Of a stretch of 40,954 nt of DNA, positions 7,688 through 16,432 are shown piece after piece. Source of the DNA: Streptosporangiales bacterium (GTDB lineage: Bacteria > Actinomycetota > Actinomycetes > Streptosporangiales > Streptosporangiaceae); assembly GCA_009380095.1 (NCBI GenBank), contig WHSL01000026.1, forward strand, positions 1-40,954, written 5' to 3'. The notes beneath the pieces were generated by a model, which was given only the letters and a program-made list of their open reading frames with translations, had not been told where the DNA came from and did no database searches. Made by a program: the position numbers and the translations under genes. Within the stretch, counting starts at the first letter, position 1, and each line of letters starts with the position of its first letter.

Positions 7688-7727
7688 GATGGGCCGGGCA
7701 GGACCTCGCGGTCCCGCCCGGCCCATC
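7688..7727 (-). terminator. Hairpin terminator of the pknB operon
   Basis: An inverted repeat pairing 7688-7699 (GATGGGCCGGGC) with 7716-7727, with a second inner 5-bp stem (7701-7705 with 7710-7714) after one mismatch. It lies 22 bp beyond the pknB stop, at the end of the long minus-strand operon. Together with the hairpin at 7572-7610 it separates two convergent operons. Confidence 0.7.
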
Positions 7728-7749
7728 ACCTGTCAGCGGCCGGCGTCGG

Positions 7750-9486
7750 TCAGCCGTCCCCTCGGCCCGGGATCGAGATGGTCGGATCGGGCGACGGGTC
7801 CTCCGTCGGCTCCTGCGTGGGCGGCGCCTCCGCGACGAAGATCGACACGGAGCTGTTCTTGCGCGCCGTGCCACCCGTCGGGTCCTGCTGGTAGACACGC
7901 CCCGGCTCCACCGAGGAGTTCTCCTCCGTGTAGACGCGGGGCTGCAGGCCGGCGTCGAGGATGGCCCGCCGCGCCTCGGCCTCGGTCATGCCGACGACGC
8001 GCGGCACCTCGACCCGCTCGATGCTCTTGGCGACGATGAGCTTGACGTCGGTGCCCTCGTTCACCCGGCGGCTACCGGCCGGGCTCTGCTTCAGCACGGT
8101 GCCCGGGGCCTGCGTGGACTCCCGTTCCGTGACCTCGCCGACCTCGAGCTTCGCCTCCCGGATGGCCTGTTCGGCATCCTCCTGGCTCTGCTGGAGAACG
8201 TTCGGGACCGTGGTCTTCTTCGGGCCCGTCGACACGTACATGGTGATCGTGGCGCCGTGCTCGGCGTCGGTGCCGCCGGCCGGGTCCGTACGGGTCACCA
8301 GGCCCTTGTCGACCTCGGAGCTGGCCTCGTTCTCCTGTTGCACCTTGAAGTCCTTGGCCTGCAGTTCCGAGGTGGCCGCGGCCGGGGTCTTGCCCTTCAC
8401 GTCCGGGATGTAGACCTTCTCGGCGTCACCCGCGAACAGGATGACGCCGAGCATGATCAGACCGCCCACCACGAGCAGGCCGAGGATGGACCAGAGCGCG
8501 ATGCGCTTGCCGCGCCCGCTGTCCGGCGGCATGTCCTCGGGCTCGCCGTACTGGTACGGCGGAAGCGATGTGGTGCCCGCCGGCGACGCCGTCATCGGCC
8601 CGCCCATGGCCATGGTGGCCGGGGCCGCGTTGATCGGCATGCCGGCCAGCACCCGCTGGATGTCCGCCCGCATCTCGCCGGCGCCCTGGTAGCGCATGTT
8701 GGCGTCCTTGGCCATCGCGTGCAGCACGATGGAGTCCGCCCAGGCCGGGATGTCGGGGTCGAACTGGGACGGCGGGATCGGGTCCTCGCGCACATGCTGG
8801 TAGGCGATCGCGACCGGGGAGTCGCCGGTGAACGGCGGCCGCCCGGTGAGCAGCTCGTACAGCACGCAGCCGGTGGAGTAGATGTCGCTGCGCGCGTCCA
8901 CCCGCTCGCCGCGCGCCTGCTCCGGGGAGAGGTACTGCGCGGTGCCGATGACCTGGGCCGTCTGCGTCATGGTGGCCTGGGCGTCGCTCATCGAGCGGGC
9001 GATGCCGAAGTCCATGACCTTGACCTCGCCGGAGCCGGTCAGCATCACGTTGGCGGGCTTGATGTCGCGGTGCACGATGCCGTTGCGGTGGCTGTAGTCC
9101 AGCGCGCGCAGGATGCCGTCGATGATCTCCAGCGTGCGCTCGGGAAGCAGCCGCCGGTCATCTTGGATCAGGTCGCGCAGGGTGTGCCCGTCGGCGTACT
9201 CCATCACGATGTACGGGACGGTCGTGCCCTCGAAGTCGTCCTCGCCGGTGTCGTAGACGGCGATGATGGACGGGTGGTTCAGCGAGGCCGCGGACTGCGC
9301 CTCGCGCCGGAACCGCGCTTGGAACGTGGGATCCCGGGCGAGATCGATGCGCAGGGTCTTGACCGCGACCGTCCGGTCCAGCCGGATATCGCGTGCGCGG
9401 TAGACCTCGGCCATGCCGCCACGCCCGACGACTCCGTCGAGTTCGTAGCGGCCACCGAGTAGCCGAGGCTGAGTCATGTCCTGCAC
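7750..9486 (-). CDS. pknB: Serine/threonine protein kinase PknB with PASTA domains
   Basis: A 578-residue receptor kinase. The cytoplasmic kinase domain (about 14-280) has the glycine loop GRGGMAEV, catalytic Lys43, HRDIKPAN, the DFG motif and GTAQYLSPEQA in the activation segment. A transmembrane helix (about 330-352) leads to three extracytoplasmic PASTA repeats beginning VYIPDV, TTVPNV and VEVPRV, which in homologues bind muropeptides/lipid II. PknB phosphorylates division and cell-wall proteins, including FHA partners. It is the last gene of the fhaA-to-pknB operon. The GTG at 9486 has GAGGA 3-4 nt upstream; an ATG at 9477 is an equally plausible start. Confidence 0.95.
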   Translation of the reverse strand: MQDMTQPRLLGGRYELDGVVGRGGMAEVYRARDIRLDRTVAVKTLRIDLARDPTFQARFRREAQSAASLNHPSIIAVYDTGEDDFEGTTVPYIVMEYADGHTLRDLIQDDRRLLPERTLEIIDGILRALDYSHRNGIVHRDIKPANVMLTGSGEVKVMDFGIARSMSDAQATMTQTAQVIGTAQYLSPEQARGERVDARSDIYSTGCVLYELLTGRPPFTGDSPVAIAYQHVREDPIPPSQFDPDIPAWADSIVLHAMAKDANMRYQGAGEMRADIQRVLAGMPINAAPATMAMGGPMTASPAGTTSLPPYQYGEPEDMPPDSGRGKRIALWSILGLLVVGGLIMLGVILFAGDAEKVYIPDVKGKTPAAATSELQAKDFKVQQENEASSEVDKGLVTRTDPAGGTDAEHGATITMYVSTGPKKTTVPNVLQQSQEDAEQAIREAKLEVGEVTERESTQAPGTVLKQSPAGSRRVNEGTDVKLIVAKSIERVEVPRVVGMTEAEARRAILDAGLQPRVYTEENSSVEPGRVYQQDPTGGTARKNSSVSIFVAEAPPTQEPTEDPSPDPTISIPGRGDG

Positions 9487-9522
9487 TTTTCCTCGTATCC
9501 GTCTGAGACCGTGTCGGCGACG

Positions 9523-10848
9523 CTAACCGTCCGACGATACCGATGGATCAACGGACGACGTCGCGGTCGGGGTGACCGAGTCCGTCGGAGTCGGAGTTAC
9601 GGTATCCGTCGGAGTCGGCCGGGGTGTGCGGGTCGGGGTTTTGGTCGGGGTCCTCGTGGGTGTACGCGTCGGCTCCACCGGCTCCGGGGTGAACTCCCGG
9701 GTGACGGTGGGGGTCGGTGTCGCCGTACGGGTCCGCGTCGGGGTGTCGCTCACCGAGACCTGCGGGGTCGGCGAGGCCTCCCCGACCCGCTGGTTGTTGG
9801 AGCTGGCGTTGCCCAGGTTGACGCTGAGGATGCCACCGAGCACGGCCACCGCGGCGACCGCGCCGAGCGCGAGCAGCACCGGCTTCTTGCCGCGTTTCTC
9901 CGGGATGTCGAGGTCGTCGACCTCGGCGTTGCCGACCGGCACCAGATTCGGGGAGGTGGGGTTGGCCTCGGAGAAGAACGAGGTCGCGTCCCCGGCCAGG
10001 CCCTGCATCGGCTCGGGCTCGCTGCCCTGGGCCAGGGCGTGCCCGAGGTGCTCCGCGCGCTCGGCGAGCTCGGCGGCGCTGGCCGGACGGTCCGCGGGGG
10101 CCTTGGCCATCATCCGGCCGACGATCTCCGCGACCGTGACCGGAACGTCGTCCGGCAGTGGCGGCGGCGCGTCCCGGGTGTGCGCCAGGGCCAGCGCGAT
10201 CGGCGACTCCGCGGTGAACGGCGGACGGCCCGCCACGCACTCGTACGCGACCACGCCGAGCGCGTAGATGTCGGAGGCCGGGCCGATCGGGGCACCCGTC
10301 GCCTGCTCCGGCGAGACGTACTGCGCCGTACCCATGACCATGCCGGTCTGGGTCAGCGTGTTCGCCTCCTCCTGGCGCGCGATCCCGAAGTCGGTGATCT
10401 TGACGCGCCCCTGAGGAGTTATCAATAGGTTGCCCGGCTTGATGTCGCGGTGGACGATGCCCGCCTCGTGCGCGGCCTGGAGTGCCCGCGCGGTCTGCGC
10501 CACGACGTCCAGCATCACCTCGGGGGTGAGCCGGCCGGCCCGGGTCAGGATCGTGGACAGCGGCTCCCCCGCGACCAGCTCCATCACCAGGTACGGCTGG
10601 TCGTCCTGTTCCCCGTAGTCGTACACCTGGGCGATGCCCGCGTGCGTCAGTGACGCGGTGATGCGGGCCTCGGCCTGGAACCTGCTGCGGTACGTGCCCT
10701 CGCTCATGTGGGCGTGGCGAAGCAGCTTGACCGCGACCTCGCGGCCGAGCACTTCGTCGGTGGCTACCCAGACCTCTCCCATGCCACCGGTGGCAATGCG
10801 CTCTACCAGGCGATATCGCCCGGAGAGCAGCAGGCCGGCGTTACTCAT
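9523..10848 (-). CDS. pknA: Serine/threonine protein kinase PknA
   Basis: A 441-residue membrane kinase. The kinase domain (about 10-270) carries TGGMGEVW, VAVKLL, HRDIKPGN, DFG and GTAQYVSPEQA. A transmembrane segment (about 325-345, PVLLALGAVAAVAVLGGIL) is followed by a roughly 95-residue outside tail rich in Thr-Pro repeats (TPTRTPTKTPT type), a likely O-glycosylated stalk; there are no PASTA repeats. It lies between pbpA and pknB, as in other Actinobacteria. Five consecutive A/T-rich rare codons (CTA TTG ATA ACT CCT, forward 10414-10428) fall between HRDIKPGN and DFG. The start lies in a tandem 14-bp repeat, described separately. Confidence 0.95.
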   Translation of the reverse strand: MSNAGLLLSGRYRLVERIATGGMGEVWVATDEVLGREVAVKLLRHAHMSEGTYRSRFQAEARITASLTHAGIAQVYDYGEQDDQPYLVMELVAGEPLSTILTRAGRLTPEVMLDVVAQTARALQAAHEAGIVHRDIKPGNLLITPQGRVKITDFGIARQEEANTLTQTGMVMGTAQYVSPEQATGAPIGPASDIYALGVVAYECVAGRPPFTAESPIALALAHTRDAPPPLPDDVPVTVAEIVGRMMAKAPADRPASAAELAERAEHLGHALAQGSEPEPMQGLAGDATSFFSEANPTSPNLVPVGNAEVDDLDIPEKRGKKPVLLALGAVAAVAVLGGILSVNLGNASSNNQRVGEASPTPQVSVSDTPTRTRTATPTPTVTREFTPEPVEPTRTPTRTPTKTPTRTPRPTPTDTVTPTPTDSVTPTATSSVDPSVSSDG

Positions 10849-10870
10849 GTCTCTGTACTCATGTCTCTGT
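10843..10870 (-). repeat. Tandem 14-bp repeat over the pknA start
   Basis: The 14-mer ACTCATGTCTCTGT (+ strand) occurs twice head to tail, at 10843-10856 and 10857-10870. On the coding strand this duplicates the start region and gives two ATGs 14 nt apart. The upstream ATG (10862) opens a five-codon frame whose TGA overlaps the pknA ATG (10848) as ATGA. Confidence 0.85.
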
Positions 10871-10872
10871 GC

Positions 10873-12327
10873 TCACTTCCCGATGACCGCCCTCATCACG
10901 TCACGGGCGATAGGCGCCGCCAGCTGACCGCCGGTCGCCTCATTCCCTAGGTTGCCCCCGCTTTCGATTACCACCGCCACCGCCACCTGAGGATCCTCGG
11001 CCGGTGCAAAAGAGATGAACCAGGCGTGTGGAGGCTTGCCCGTGGCATTCTGCGCCGTCCCGGTCTTGCCCGCCACCCGGACGCCGCTGATCTGTGCCGA
11101 ATGCGCGGTGCCGTCGCTGACGACGTTCTCCATCATCCCGGTGAGGGTGGCGGCGTCCTTCGGGTCCATCGCCTCGCTGTAGGTCTCCGGGTCCACCTCG
11201 GAGAGGGTGGACAGGTCCGACGCCTTGACCTCCTTGATGAGGTTCGGCTTCATGACGGTGCCCTGGTTGGCGATGCCCGCCGCGACCATCGCCATCTGCA
11301 GCGGCGTGACCCGCACCTCGTACTGGCCGATGGCGGTGAGCGCGGTCTGCGCCTTGTCGATGCCCTCGGGGTAGTGGCTCTCCGAGACCCGGAGCGGAAT
11401 CTCCAGGCCCGGTGTGTTGATGCCGAACTTCTTCGCCTGCTCGGCCATCTTGTCCGCGCCGAGGTCGATGCCAAGGCTGGCGAACGAGGTGTTGCAGGAG
11501 ATCTGCAGCGAGTGCTTGAGGGTGTCCGGGCTGCCGCCGTTGCACGAGGCCCCGCCGAAGTTGCCGATCGTGGAGCTGCTGAGCGGCAGCTTCAGGCGGT
11601 TCGGGGCGGGGATCTTGTCATCCGGCGACATGCCGTCCGCCAGCCCCGCGGCCGCGGTGACGACTTTGAACGTGGACCCGGGCGGATAGGTCTGGTTGAT
11701 GGCCCGGTTCAGCATCGGCTGATCCGGGTCGTCGTTCAGTTTCTCCGACACCTTGGTGAGCCGCTCGCCGTCGTGCGTGGCCAGCTTGTTGGGGTCGTAC
11801 GTGGGCAGCGAGCTCATCGCCAGCACGTTGCCGGTCTTCGGATCCAGGGCCACGACGGCGCCCTTGCGGCCCACATCGCGCAGCCCTTCGTCCGCGGCGC
11901 GCTGCGCCCGCTCGTTCAGGGTGAGCTGGACGCTCGCGCCCTTCACCTCCTCGCCGGTGATCATGTCGAGGAAGCGCCGCACGAACAGCTGGCTGTCCGT
12001 GCCGTTCAGCAGGGCGTTCTCGGTGCGCTCGACGCCGGAGGCGGAGTACAGCGAGTAGAAGCCGGTGACCGCCGCGTACAGCGGCCCGTTGTTGTACTTC
12101 CGCTGGTACTTGAACGTGCCCTCGGTCGCCACGCTGCGCGCGATCGGCTCGTTGCCCACCAGGATCGGCCCGCGCTCGCGGTTGAACTGCTCGATCAGCA
12201 CGCGCGAGTTCCGCGGGTTGTTGTTCAGCTCGTCGGCCTGGAAGGCCTGGATGTAGTTCACATTGACCAGGAGCAGCCCGAACAGGACGAGACAGGCCAC
12301 CGATAGTCGACGTAGTGGAGCATTCAT
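10873..12327 (-). CDS. pbpA: Class B penicillin-binding protein PbpA (transpeptidase)
   Basis: A 484-residue peptidoglycan transpeptidase with one N-terminal transmembrane anchor (about residues 8-28). The D,D-transpeptidase motifs are present: STFK in YPPGSTFKVV (SxxK nucleophile), SCN in LQISCNTSF (SxN) and KTGTAQ (KTG). It has no PASTA domain, like PbpA of mycobacteria. It forms the SEDS-PBP pair with RodA encoded directly upstream; the two genes share an ATGA overlap (12324-12327), indicating coupled translation. It crosslinks peptidoglycan during growth or septation. Confidence 0.94.
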   Translation of the reverse strand: MNAPLRRLSVACLVLFGLLLVNVNYIQAFQADELNNNPRNSRVLIEQFNRERGPILVGNEPIARSVATEGTFKYQRKYNNGPLYAAVTGFYSLYSASGVERTENALLNGTDSQLFVRRFLDMITGEEVKGASVQLTLNERAQRAADEGLRDVGRKGAVVALDPKTGNVLAMSSLPTYDPNKLATHDGERLTKVSEKLNDDPDQPMLNRAINQTYPPGSTFKVVTAAAGLADGMSPDDKIPAPNRLKLPLSSSTIGNFGGASCNGGSPDTLKHSLQISCNTSFASLGIDLGADKMAEQAKKFGINTPGLEIPLRVSESHYPEGIDKAQTALTAIGQYEVRVTPLQMAMVAAGIANQGTVMKPNLIKEVKASDLSTLSEVDPETYSEAMDPKDAATLTGMMENVVSDGTAHSAQISGVRVAGKTGTAQNATGKPPHAWFISFAPAEDPQVAVAVVIESGGNLGNEATGGQLAAPIARDVMRAVIGK

Positions 12328-13739
12328 CGGGAGAACACCTGCGTCATGCCTTCGTCCTGAATCGATTGTGGGGCCGGCCGCCGGGATGTGTCACTCATGC
12401 GGGCGAGCAGAGCGATGATCACCCAGTTCGCCAGCAGCGACGAACCGCCCGCGGAGAGGAACGGGGTGGTGAGCCCGGTCAGCGGGATCAGCCGCGTCAC
12501 GCCGCCGACCACGATGAAGACCTGCAGCGTGATGATGAAGGCCAGCCCCGCCGCGAACAGCTTCACGAACGGGTCGCGGGTGGCGATCGCCGTACGGAGC
12601 CCGCGCTCCACCAGGAACACGTAGATCAGCAGCACCGCCATCAGCCCGGTCAGGCCGAGCTCCTCACCGATCGAGGTGACGATGAAGTCGCTCTGCGAGA
12701 GCGGCACGTCCTGCGGCCGCCCCTGGCCGAGCCCGGTGCCGAGGACGCCGCCGGCGGCGAGCCCGAACAGGCCCTTGACGAGCTGGAAGCTGCCGCCGAT
12801 CGGGTCGTCGTAGTGCGCCCACGGGTTCAGCCAGATGTCAAACCGCGCCTGCACGTGCGAGAACAGCTGGTAGGCGATGAACGCCCCGCCGGCGAACAGC
12901 GCCAGCCCGATCAGCACCCACGAGGTGCGCTGGGTGGCCACATACAGCAGCACCAGGAAGGTGCCGAAGAACAGCAGCGAGGTGCCCAGGTCGCGCTCGG
13001 CGACGAGGACGAGCATGCTGACGAACCACACGATCAGGATCGGGCCGAGGTCGCGGGCCCGCGGCAGGTCGATGAAGAGCAGCCGCTTGCCGGCCAGCGC
13101 CAGCACATCCCGCTTGGCCACCAGGTAGCCCGCGAAGAAGACCAGCAGGGCCAGCTTGGCGAACTCGCCCGGCTGGATGGAGAAGCCGCCGATCCGGATC
13201 CAGATCTTCGCGCCCTGGATGGAGCTCATCGAGGCCGGCAGCAGCGCCGGGATGGCCAGCAGCACCAGGCCGGCGAAGCCGGCGAGGTACGTGTAGCGCT
13301 GCAACACGCGCGGCTCGCGGAACATGACCAGCACCGCGACGAACAGCGCGATCCCCAGGCCGGTCCACATCAGCTGCGAGGTGGCGCTGGACACGGCCAC
13401 CGGCACGCCGTCCTTGCGCAGCTGCTCCAGCGGCAGCTGGATGCGCCAGATCATCACCAGCCCGATGCCGTTCAGCATCGTGGCCAGCGGAAGCAGCAGC
13501 GGGTCGGACCATGGGGCCACCCACCGCATCACCCCGTGCGCGACCGCGACAAGGGCGCCGAAGCCCAGCCCGTAGCCGAGCATGCCCGCCGGGACCTGGC
13601 CGTCCATGCCGAGGCCCGCGGCCGCGTACGCGCCCATCGCGGTGAGCACCGCGAACACCAGCAGGACCAGCTCCACCCCGCGCCGCTTGCGCGGCAGCGG
13701 GACGGCGCCCGGGCCTGCGGTCTGCTGAACCGCACTCAC
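12324..13739 (-). CDS. rodA: SEDS peptidoglycan glycosyltransferase (RodA/FtsW family)
   Basis: A 471-residue polytopic membrane protein with ten or more hydrophobic segments. SEDS hallmarks are visible in the second half: the GGSFQLVKGLFGLAAGG region, the GLGQGRPQDVP loop, SQSDFIVTSIGEELG with the conserved Asp/Glu residues, and the C-terminal PLTGLTTPFLSAGGSS block. SEDS proteins polymerise lipid II into glycan strands with a class B PBP. The position upstream of pbpA and next to pknA/pknB marks this as the rodA-type copy of the cluster. The GTG start overlaps the stp stop as GTGA, and the stop overlaps the pbpA start. Confidence 0.94.
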   Translation of the reverse strand: MSAVQQTAGPGAVPLPRKRRGVELVLLVFAVLTAMGAYAAAGLGMDGQVPAGMLGYGLGFGALVAVAHGVMRWVAPWSDPLLLPLATMLNGIGLVMIWRIQLPLEQLRKDGVPVAVSSATSQLMWTGLGIALFVAVLVMFREPRVLQRYTYLAGFAGLVLLAIPALLPASMSSIQGAKIWIRIGGFSIQPGEFAKLALLVFFAGYLVAKRDVLALAGKRLLFIDLPRARDLGPILIVWFVSMLVLVAERDLGTSLLFFGTFLVLLYVATQRTSWVLIGLALFAGGAFIAYQLFSHVQARFDIWLNPWAHYDDPIGGSFQLVKGLFGLAAGGVLGTGLGQGRPQDVPLSQSDFIVTSIGEELGLTGLMAVLLIYVFLVERGLRTAIATRDPFVKLFAAGLAFIITLQVFIVVGGVTRLIPLTGLTTPFLSAGGSSLLANWVIIALLARMSDTSRRPAPQSIQDEGMTQVFSR

Positions 13740-15043
13740 GAGGGCGCCCCCGGACAGCCCGCGGGCGGCACCGGCGTAGCGGTGGGCCGCGGTGTTGCCT
13801 TCCCGCTCTTGGTCGGCTCGGGCGTGGGCACCGGCGTCTTGCAGTTCGCCGCCGCCTTGCGCAGCTCCTCCACGGTGCCGCGCGCCTGCTCCAGGCCGTC
13901 CTGCGGGATCGTGCCGCGGACGCGGTCGCGCTGCAGCGTGGGCAGCTCGCTCACCTTCACGTCCGAGCGCTCCACCTCGTCGGAGAAGTTCATCCCCGCG
14001 ACCTGCTGGTTGATGCCCTGATAGATCGCCACCTGGTCACCCGCGGCGGCCACGTAGTACTGAGTCCGCGCGTAGCTGCGCACCGCGTACGCGCCGCCCA
14101 CCACGAGGGCGCCGAGCACCACGAGGGCGAGCAGTACCTTCGGCCAGCGCCGCCGGCGCGGCGGGTCCTCGTACTCCGTTATCGGGCTGAGCTCCTCGGT
14201 CGGCTCCCGGGTGAGCTCCGAGGCGCGGCCCGCCGGCGTGTCCGGCGACGGCCCGCGGGTGGTGACGCTCGACGCGGCTCCGGCGACGATCGGGTCGTCC
14301 GTGGGGGGGACCGGCGAGGCCGCCGGGTCGATCACGTCGCACACCACGCAGGTGATGTTGTCCGGCCCGCCGGCCCGGTTCGCCAGGTCGATCAGCAGCC
14401 GGACCGCCTCGTTCGGCTCCCGCACGTTGGTGAGGGTCTGGTGCAGTGTGTCCGCGCTGACCACGCCGGATAGGCCGTCCGAGCAGATCAGGTACCGGTC
14501 TCCGCGCTGCACCTCGCGCAGCGACAGGTCCGGCTCCACCTCGCCCCGGCCGTCCAGGGCCCGCAGCAGCAGCGAGCGCTGCGGGTGCGTGGCCGCCTCC
14601 TCCGGCGTGATGTTGCCGTCGTCGATGAGGGACTGGACCAGCGTGTGGTCCTTGGTGATCTGGAAGAGCTCGCCGCCGCGCAGCAGATAGGCGCGGGAGT
14701 CCCCGATGTGGCAGAGCGCCATCCGGGTGCCGGACCAGAGCATCGCGGTGAGGGTGGTACCCATTCCCTCCAGGGAACGGTCCTCCGCGACCATCCGGTG
14801 CAGCGTCTGGTTCGCCTCGTTCACGGCGTCCTCGAGGGCGCCGAGCATGTTCGCGTCGGGTACGTCCTCGTCGAGCCGCGCGATCGTCGCGATCGCGACC
14901 GCGCTGGCCACCTCACCGTGCGCATGCCCGCCCATACCGTCCGCGACGGCGAGCAGGCGTGGCCCGGCGTAGGCGGAGTCCTCGTTGCCTTCACGGAGGA
15001 TGCCGACGTCGGAGCGGGCCGCGTATCGCAGTGCAAGTGTCAT
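13736..15043 (-). CDS. stp: PP2C-family serine/threonine phosphatase (PstP/Stp)
   Basis: A 435-residue membrane phosphatase. The cytoplasmic PP2C domain (about 1-240) contains the metal-binding motifs DVGILREGNEDS, VADGMGGH, GDSRAYLL, SDGLSG and GGPDNIT. A linker is followed by a transmembrane segment near 300-320 and a C-terminal extracytoplasmic region ending in a Pro/Thr-rich tail. It reverses phosphorylation by PknA and PknB and of their FHA-domain partners. Both ends overlap neighbours by 4 bp (ATGA with fhaB, GTGA with rodA), so translation is coupled along the operon. Confidence 0.95.
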   Translation of the reverse strand: MTLALRYAARSDVGILREGNEDSAYAGPRLLAVADGMGGHAHGEVASAVAIATIARLDEDVPDANMLGALEDAVNEANQTLHRMVAEDRSLEGMGTTLTAMLWSGTRMALCHIGDSRAYLLRGGELFQITKDHTLVQSLIDDGNITPEEAATHPQRSLLLRALDGRGEVEPDLSLREVQRGDRYLICSDGLSGVVSADTLHQTLTNVREPNEAVRLLIDLANRAGGPDNITCVVCDVIDPAASPVPPTDDPIVAGAASSVTTRGPSPDTPAGRASELTREPTEELSPITEYEDPPRRRRWPKVLLALVVLGALVVGGAYAVRSYARTQYYVAAAGDQVAIYQGINQQVAGMNFSDEVERSDVKVSELPTLQRDRVRGTIPQDGLEQARGTVEELRKAAANCKTPVPTPEPTKSGKATPRPTATPVPPAGCPGAPS

Positions 15044-15507
15044 TTGCGAAGTTCCAGAACGGTCTTACCGATGCGGACCGGTACGCCGATCGGTACCGGC
15101 ATCGGCCGCGTCACCCGCTGGCGGTCGAGGTAGGTGCCGTTCGTCGAACCGAGGTCTTCCACGAACCACTGACCGTTCTGTTGGAAGAGCCGGGCATGGC
15201 GGCTCGAAGCGTAGTCGTCGTTCAACACGAGCGTGGCGTCATTCGCCCGGCCGATGGCGATGGGAGCCTCGCTCAAGTTCAAGTTGGTACCCGCCAGTGG
15301 GCCCTTGGTGACGACGAGCTTGCGCGGCTCGCCGCGTTTGCCGCGGCTCACCGGCTTGCTCTTCTTCGGAGCCTGGGCGCGTGGGCCGGCCGGAGCGGTC
15401 CGTGGGCCGAGGAGGTCACTGCGGATCACGCCGACGGCCGCGATGATGAACAGCCACAGCACGGCCAGGAACGCGATCCTGATCAGGGTAAGGGTGAGAT
15501 CGGACAT
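15040..15507 (-). CDS. fhaB: FHA-domain membrane protein FhaB (FipA-like)
   Basis: A 155-residue protein with one N-terminal transmembrane segment (about 9-28), a basic linker (KKSKPVSRGKRGEPRK) and a C-terminal FHA phosphothreonine-binding domain (about 65-150). The canonical FHA residues are seen in IAIGRANDATLVL, SSRHARL and LGSTNGTYLD. In mycobacteria the homologue is phosphorylated by PknA/PknB and links kinase signalling to FtsZ and septal synthesis. It is separated from fhaA by 134 bp and overlaps stp. Confidence 0.93.
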   Translation of the reverse strand: MSDLTLTLIRIAFLAVLWLFIIAAVGVIRSDLLGPRTAPAGPRAQAPKKSKPVSRGKRGEPRKLVVTKGPLAGTNLNLSEAPIAIGRANDATLVLNDDYASSRHARLFQQNGQWFVEDLGSTNGTYLDRQRVTRPMPVPIGVPVRIGKTVLELRK

Positions 15508-15641
15508 CTACTTGGTCTTCAGCCCCAGTCGTGGAGGACGCACAACGGCGTCCGGCACCGCTGCGCGAGTCACTCCCATCGGTATGACGGATTCCCTACC
15601 AATCTCCCCGGAGGGGGGACAGTCTGCTACCCCGGCGGCCG

Positions 15642-16415
15642 CTAGTCGACGTGATCGCGACGGAAGACCAAAGTCGTCCGCCCCAGCGTCACCCGCGAGC
15701 CGTCCGTGAGCAGGGCGCGTCGAACGGGCTCCCCATTGACACTCGTGCCGTTGGTGGACCCCAAATCGACCAAAACCATGTCATTATCCTCCATGCGGAG
15801 CTCCGCATGGTGCCGCGATACGCCCGGATCGACAAGCCGGAGGTCACAGTCCGTGCCCCGGCCCAGCATCGTCACCGGCGTCGTCAGCTCGTACGAACGC
15901 TGCTGACCCTGCGCCGCGGGACTGCCCACGATCGCGTCCCCGCCCGCCGTCACCAGCAGCCGCGGCCGGCCGCGCAACACGCCACCGCCACCGCGTGGGA
16001 GGTCGCTCACCGGCTGCCGGATCTCGCCGCCCTCGACCGTGGACCCGCGGATCACGCCCGAACGGATCCGGAACCGGCCGCGGCCCAGGTCATCCGTACC
16101 CTCGAAGCGCACCCGGACCGGGCCGACGAACGAATAGCCCTGCTCCGTCGCGTAGTCCCGCGCCAGCGTTGCCAACTCCTGGCCCATGTTCTCCGCGAAC
16201 ACCGAGAGCCGGGAATTGTCGGCGTCACCCAGCTCCACCACGAAATCGTTCGGAACCAGCGTGCGCCCCTGGGCGACGATCGCCGCCCGCTCGTCCATCT
16301 CCCGCTGAACCGCACTCGCGATCTCAACAGGTTGGAGCTCAGATGGGAATGCGCGCGCGAACGCACCCTCGACCAGGCCTTCGAGGCGTCGCTCGAAGCG
16401 CTGAAGGACTCCCAC
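15642..16415 (-). CDS. fhaA: FHA-domain protein FhaA (DUF3662 + FHA)
   Basis: A 257-residue cytosolic protein and first gene of the operon. The N-terminal DUF3662 domain (about 1-115) begins GVLQRFERRLEGLVEGAFARAF, and the C-terminal FHA domain (about 165-250) shows TMLGRGTDCDLRL, SRHHAEL and LGSTNGTSVNG. In mycobacteria FhaA binds phosphorylated pseudokinase MviN and restrains peptidoglycan synthesis. The DUF3662-FHA linker is short compared with the mycobacterial protein. The GTG start has a purine-rich GGGAAGG upstream. A promoter candidate and a perfect DnaA box lie 18-58 bp upstream. Confidence 0.92.
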   Translation of the reverse strand: MGVLQRFERRLEGLVEGAFARAFPSELQPVEIASAVQREMDERAAIVAQGRTLVPNDFVVELGDADNSRLSVFAENMGQELATLARDYATEQGYSFVGPVRVRFEGTDDLGRGRFRIRSGVIRGSTVEGGEIRQPVSDLPRGGGGVLRGRPRLLVTAGGDAIVGSPAAQGQQRSYELTTPVTMLGRGTDCDLRLVDPGVSRHHAELRMEDNDMVLVDLGSTNGTSVNGEPVRRALLTDGSRVTLGRTTLVFRRDHVD

Positions 16416-16432
16416 GCCTACCTCCCTTCCCC

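Noticed and set aside
8257-9462. 401-codon + strand open frame opposite pknB
   Set aside because: The pknB frame carries all kinase and PASTA motifs; the opposite frame has none and no ribosome-binding site.
9540-9760. Repetitive GTCGGGGT-like DNA as a CRISPR or tandem-repeat array
   Set aside because: The repeats are irregular and encode the Thr-Pro-rich outer tail of PknA, so they are coding low complexity.
12315-14021. 568-codon + strand open frame opposite rodA and stp
   Set aside because: Shadow frame of GC-rich genes: Arg/Gln/His-rich translation with no domain, while the minus strand encodes clear SEDS and PP2C proteins.
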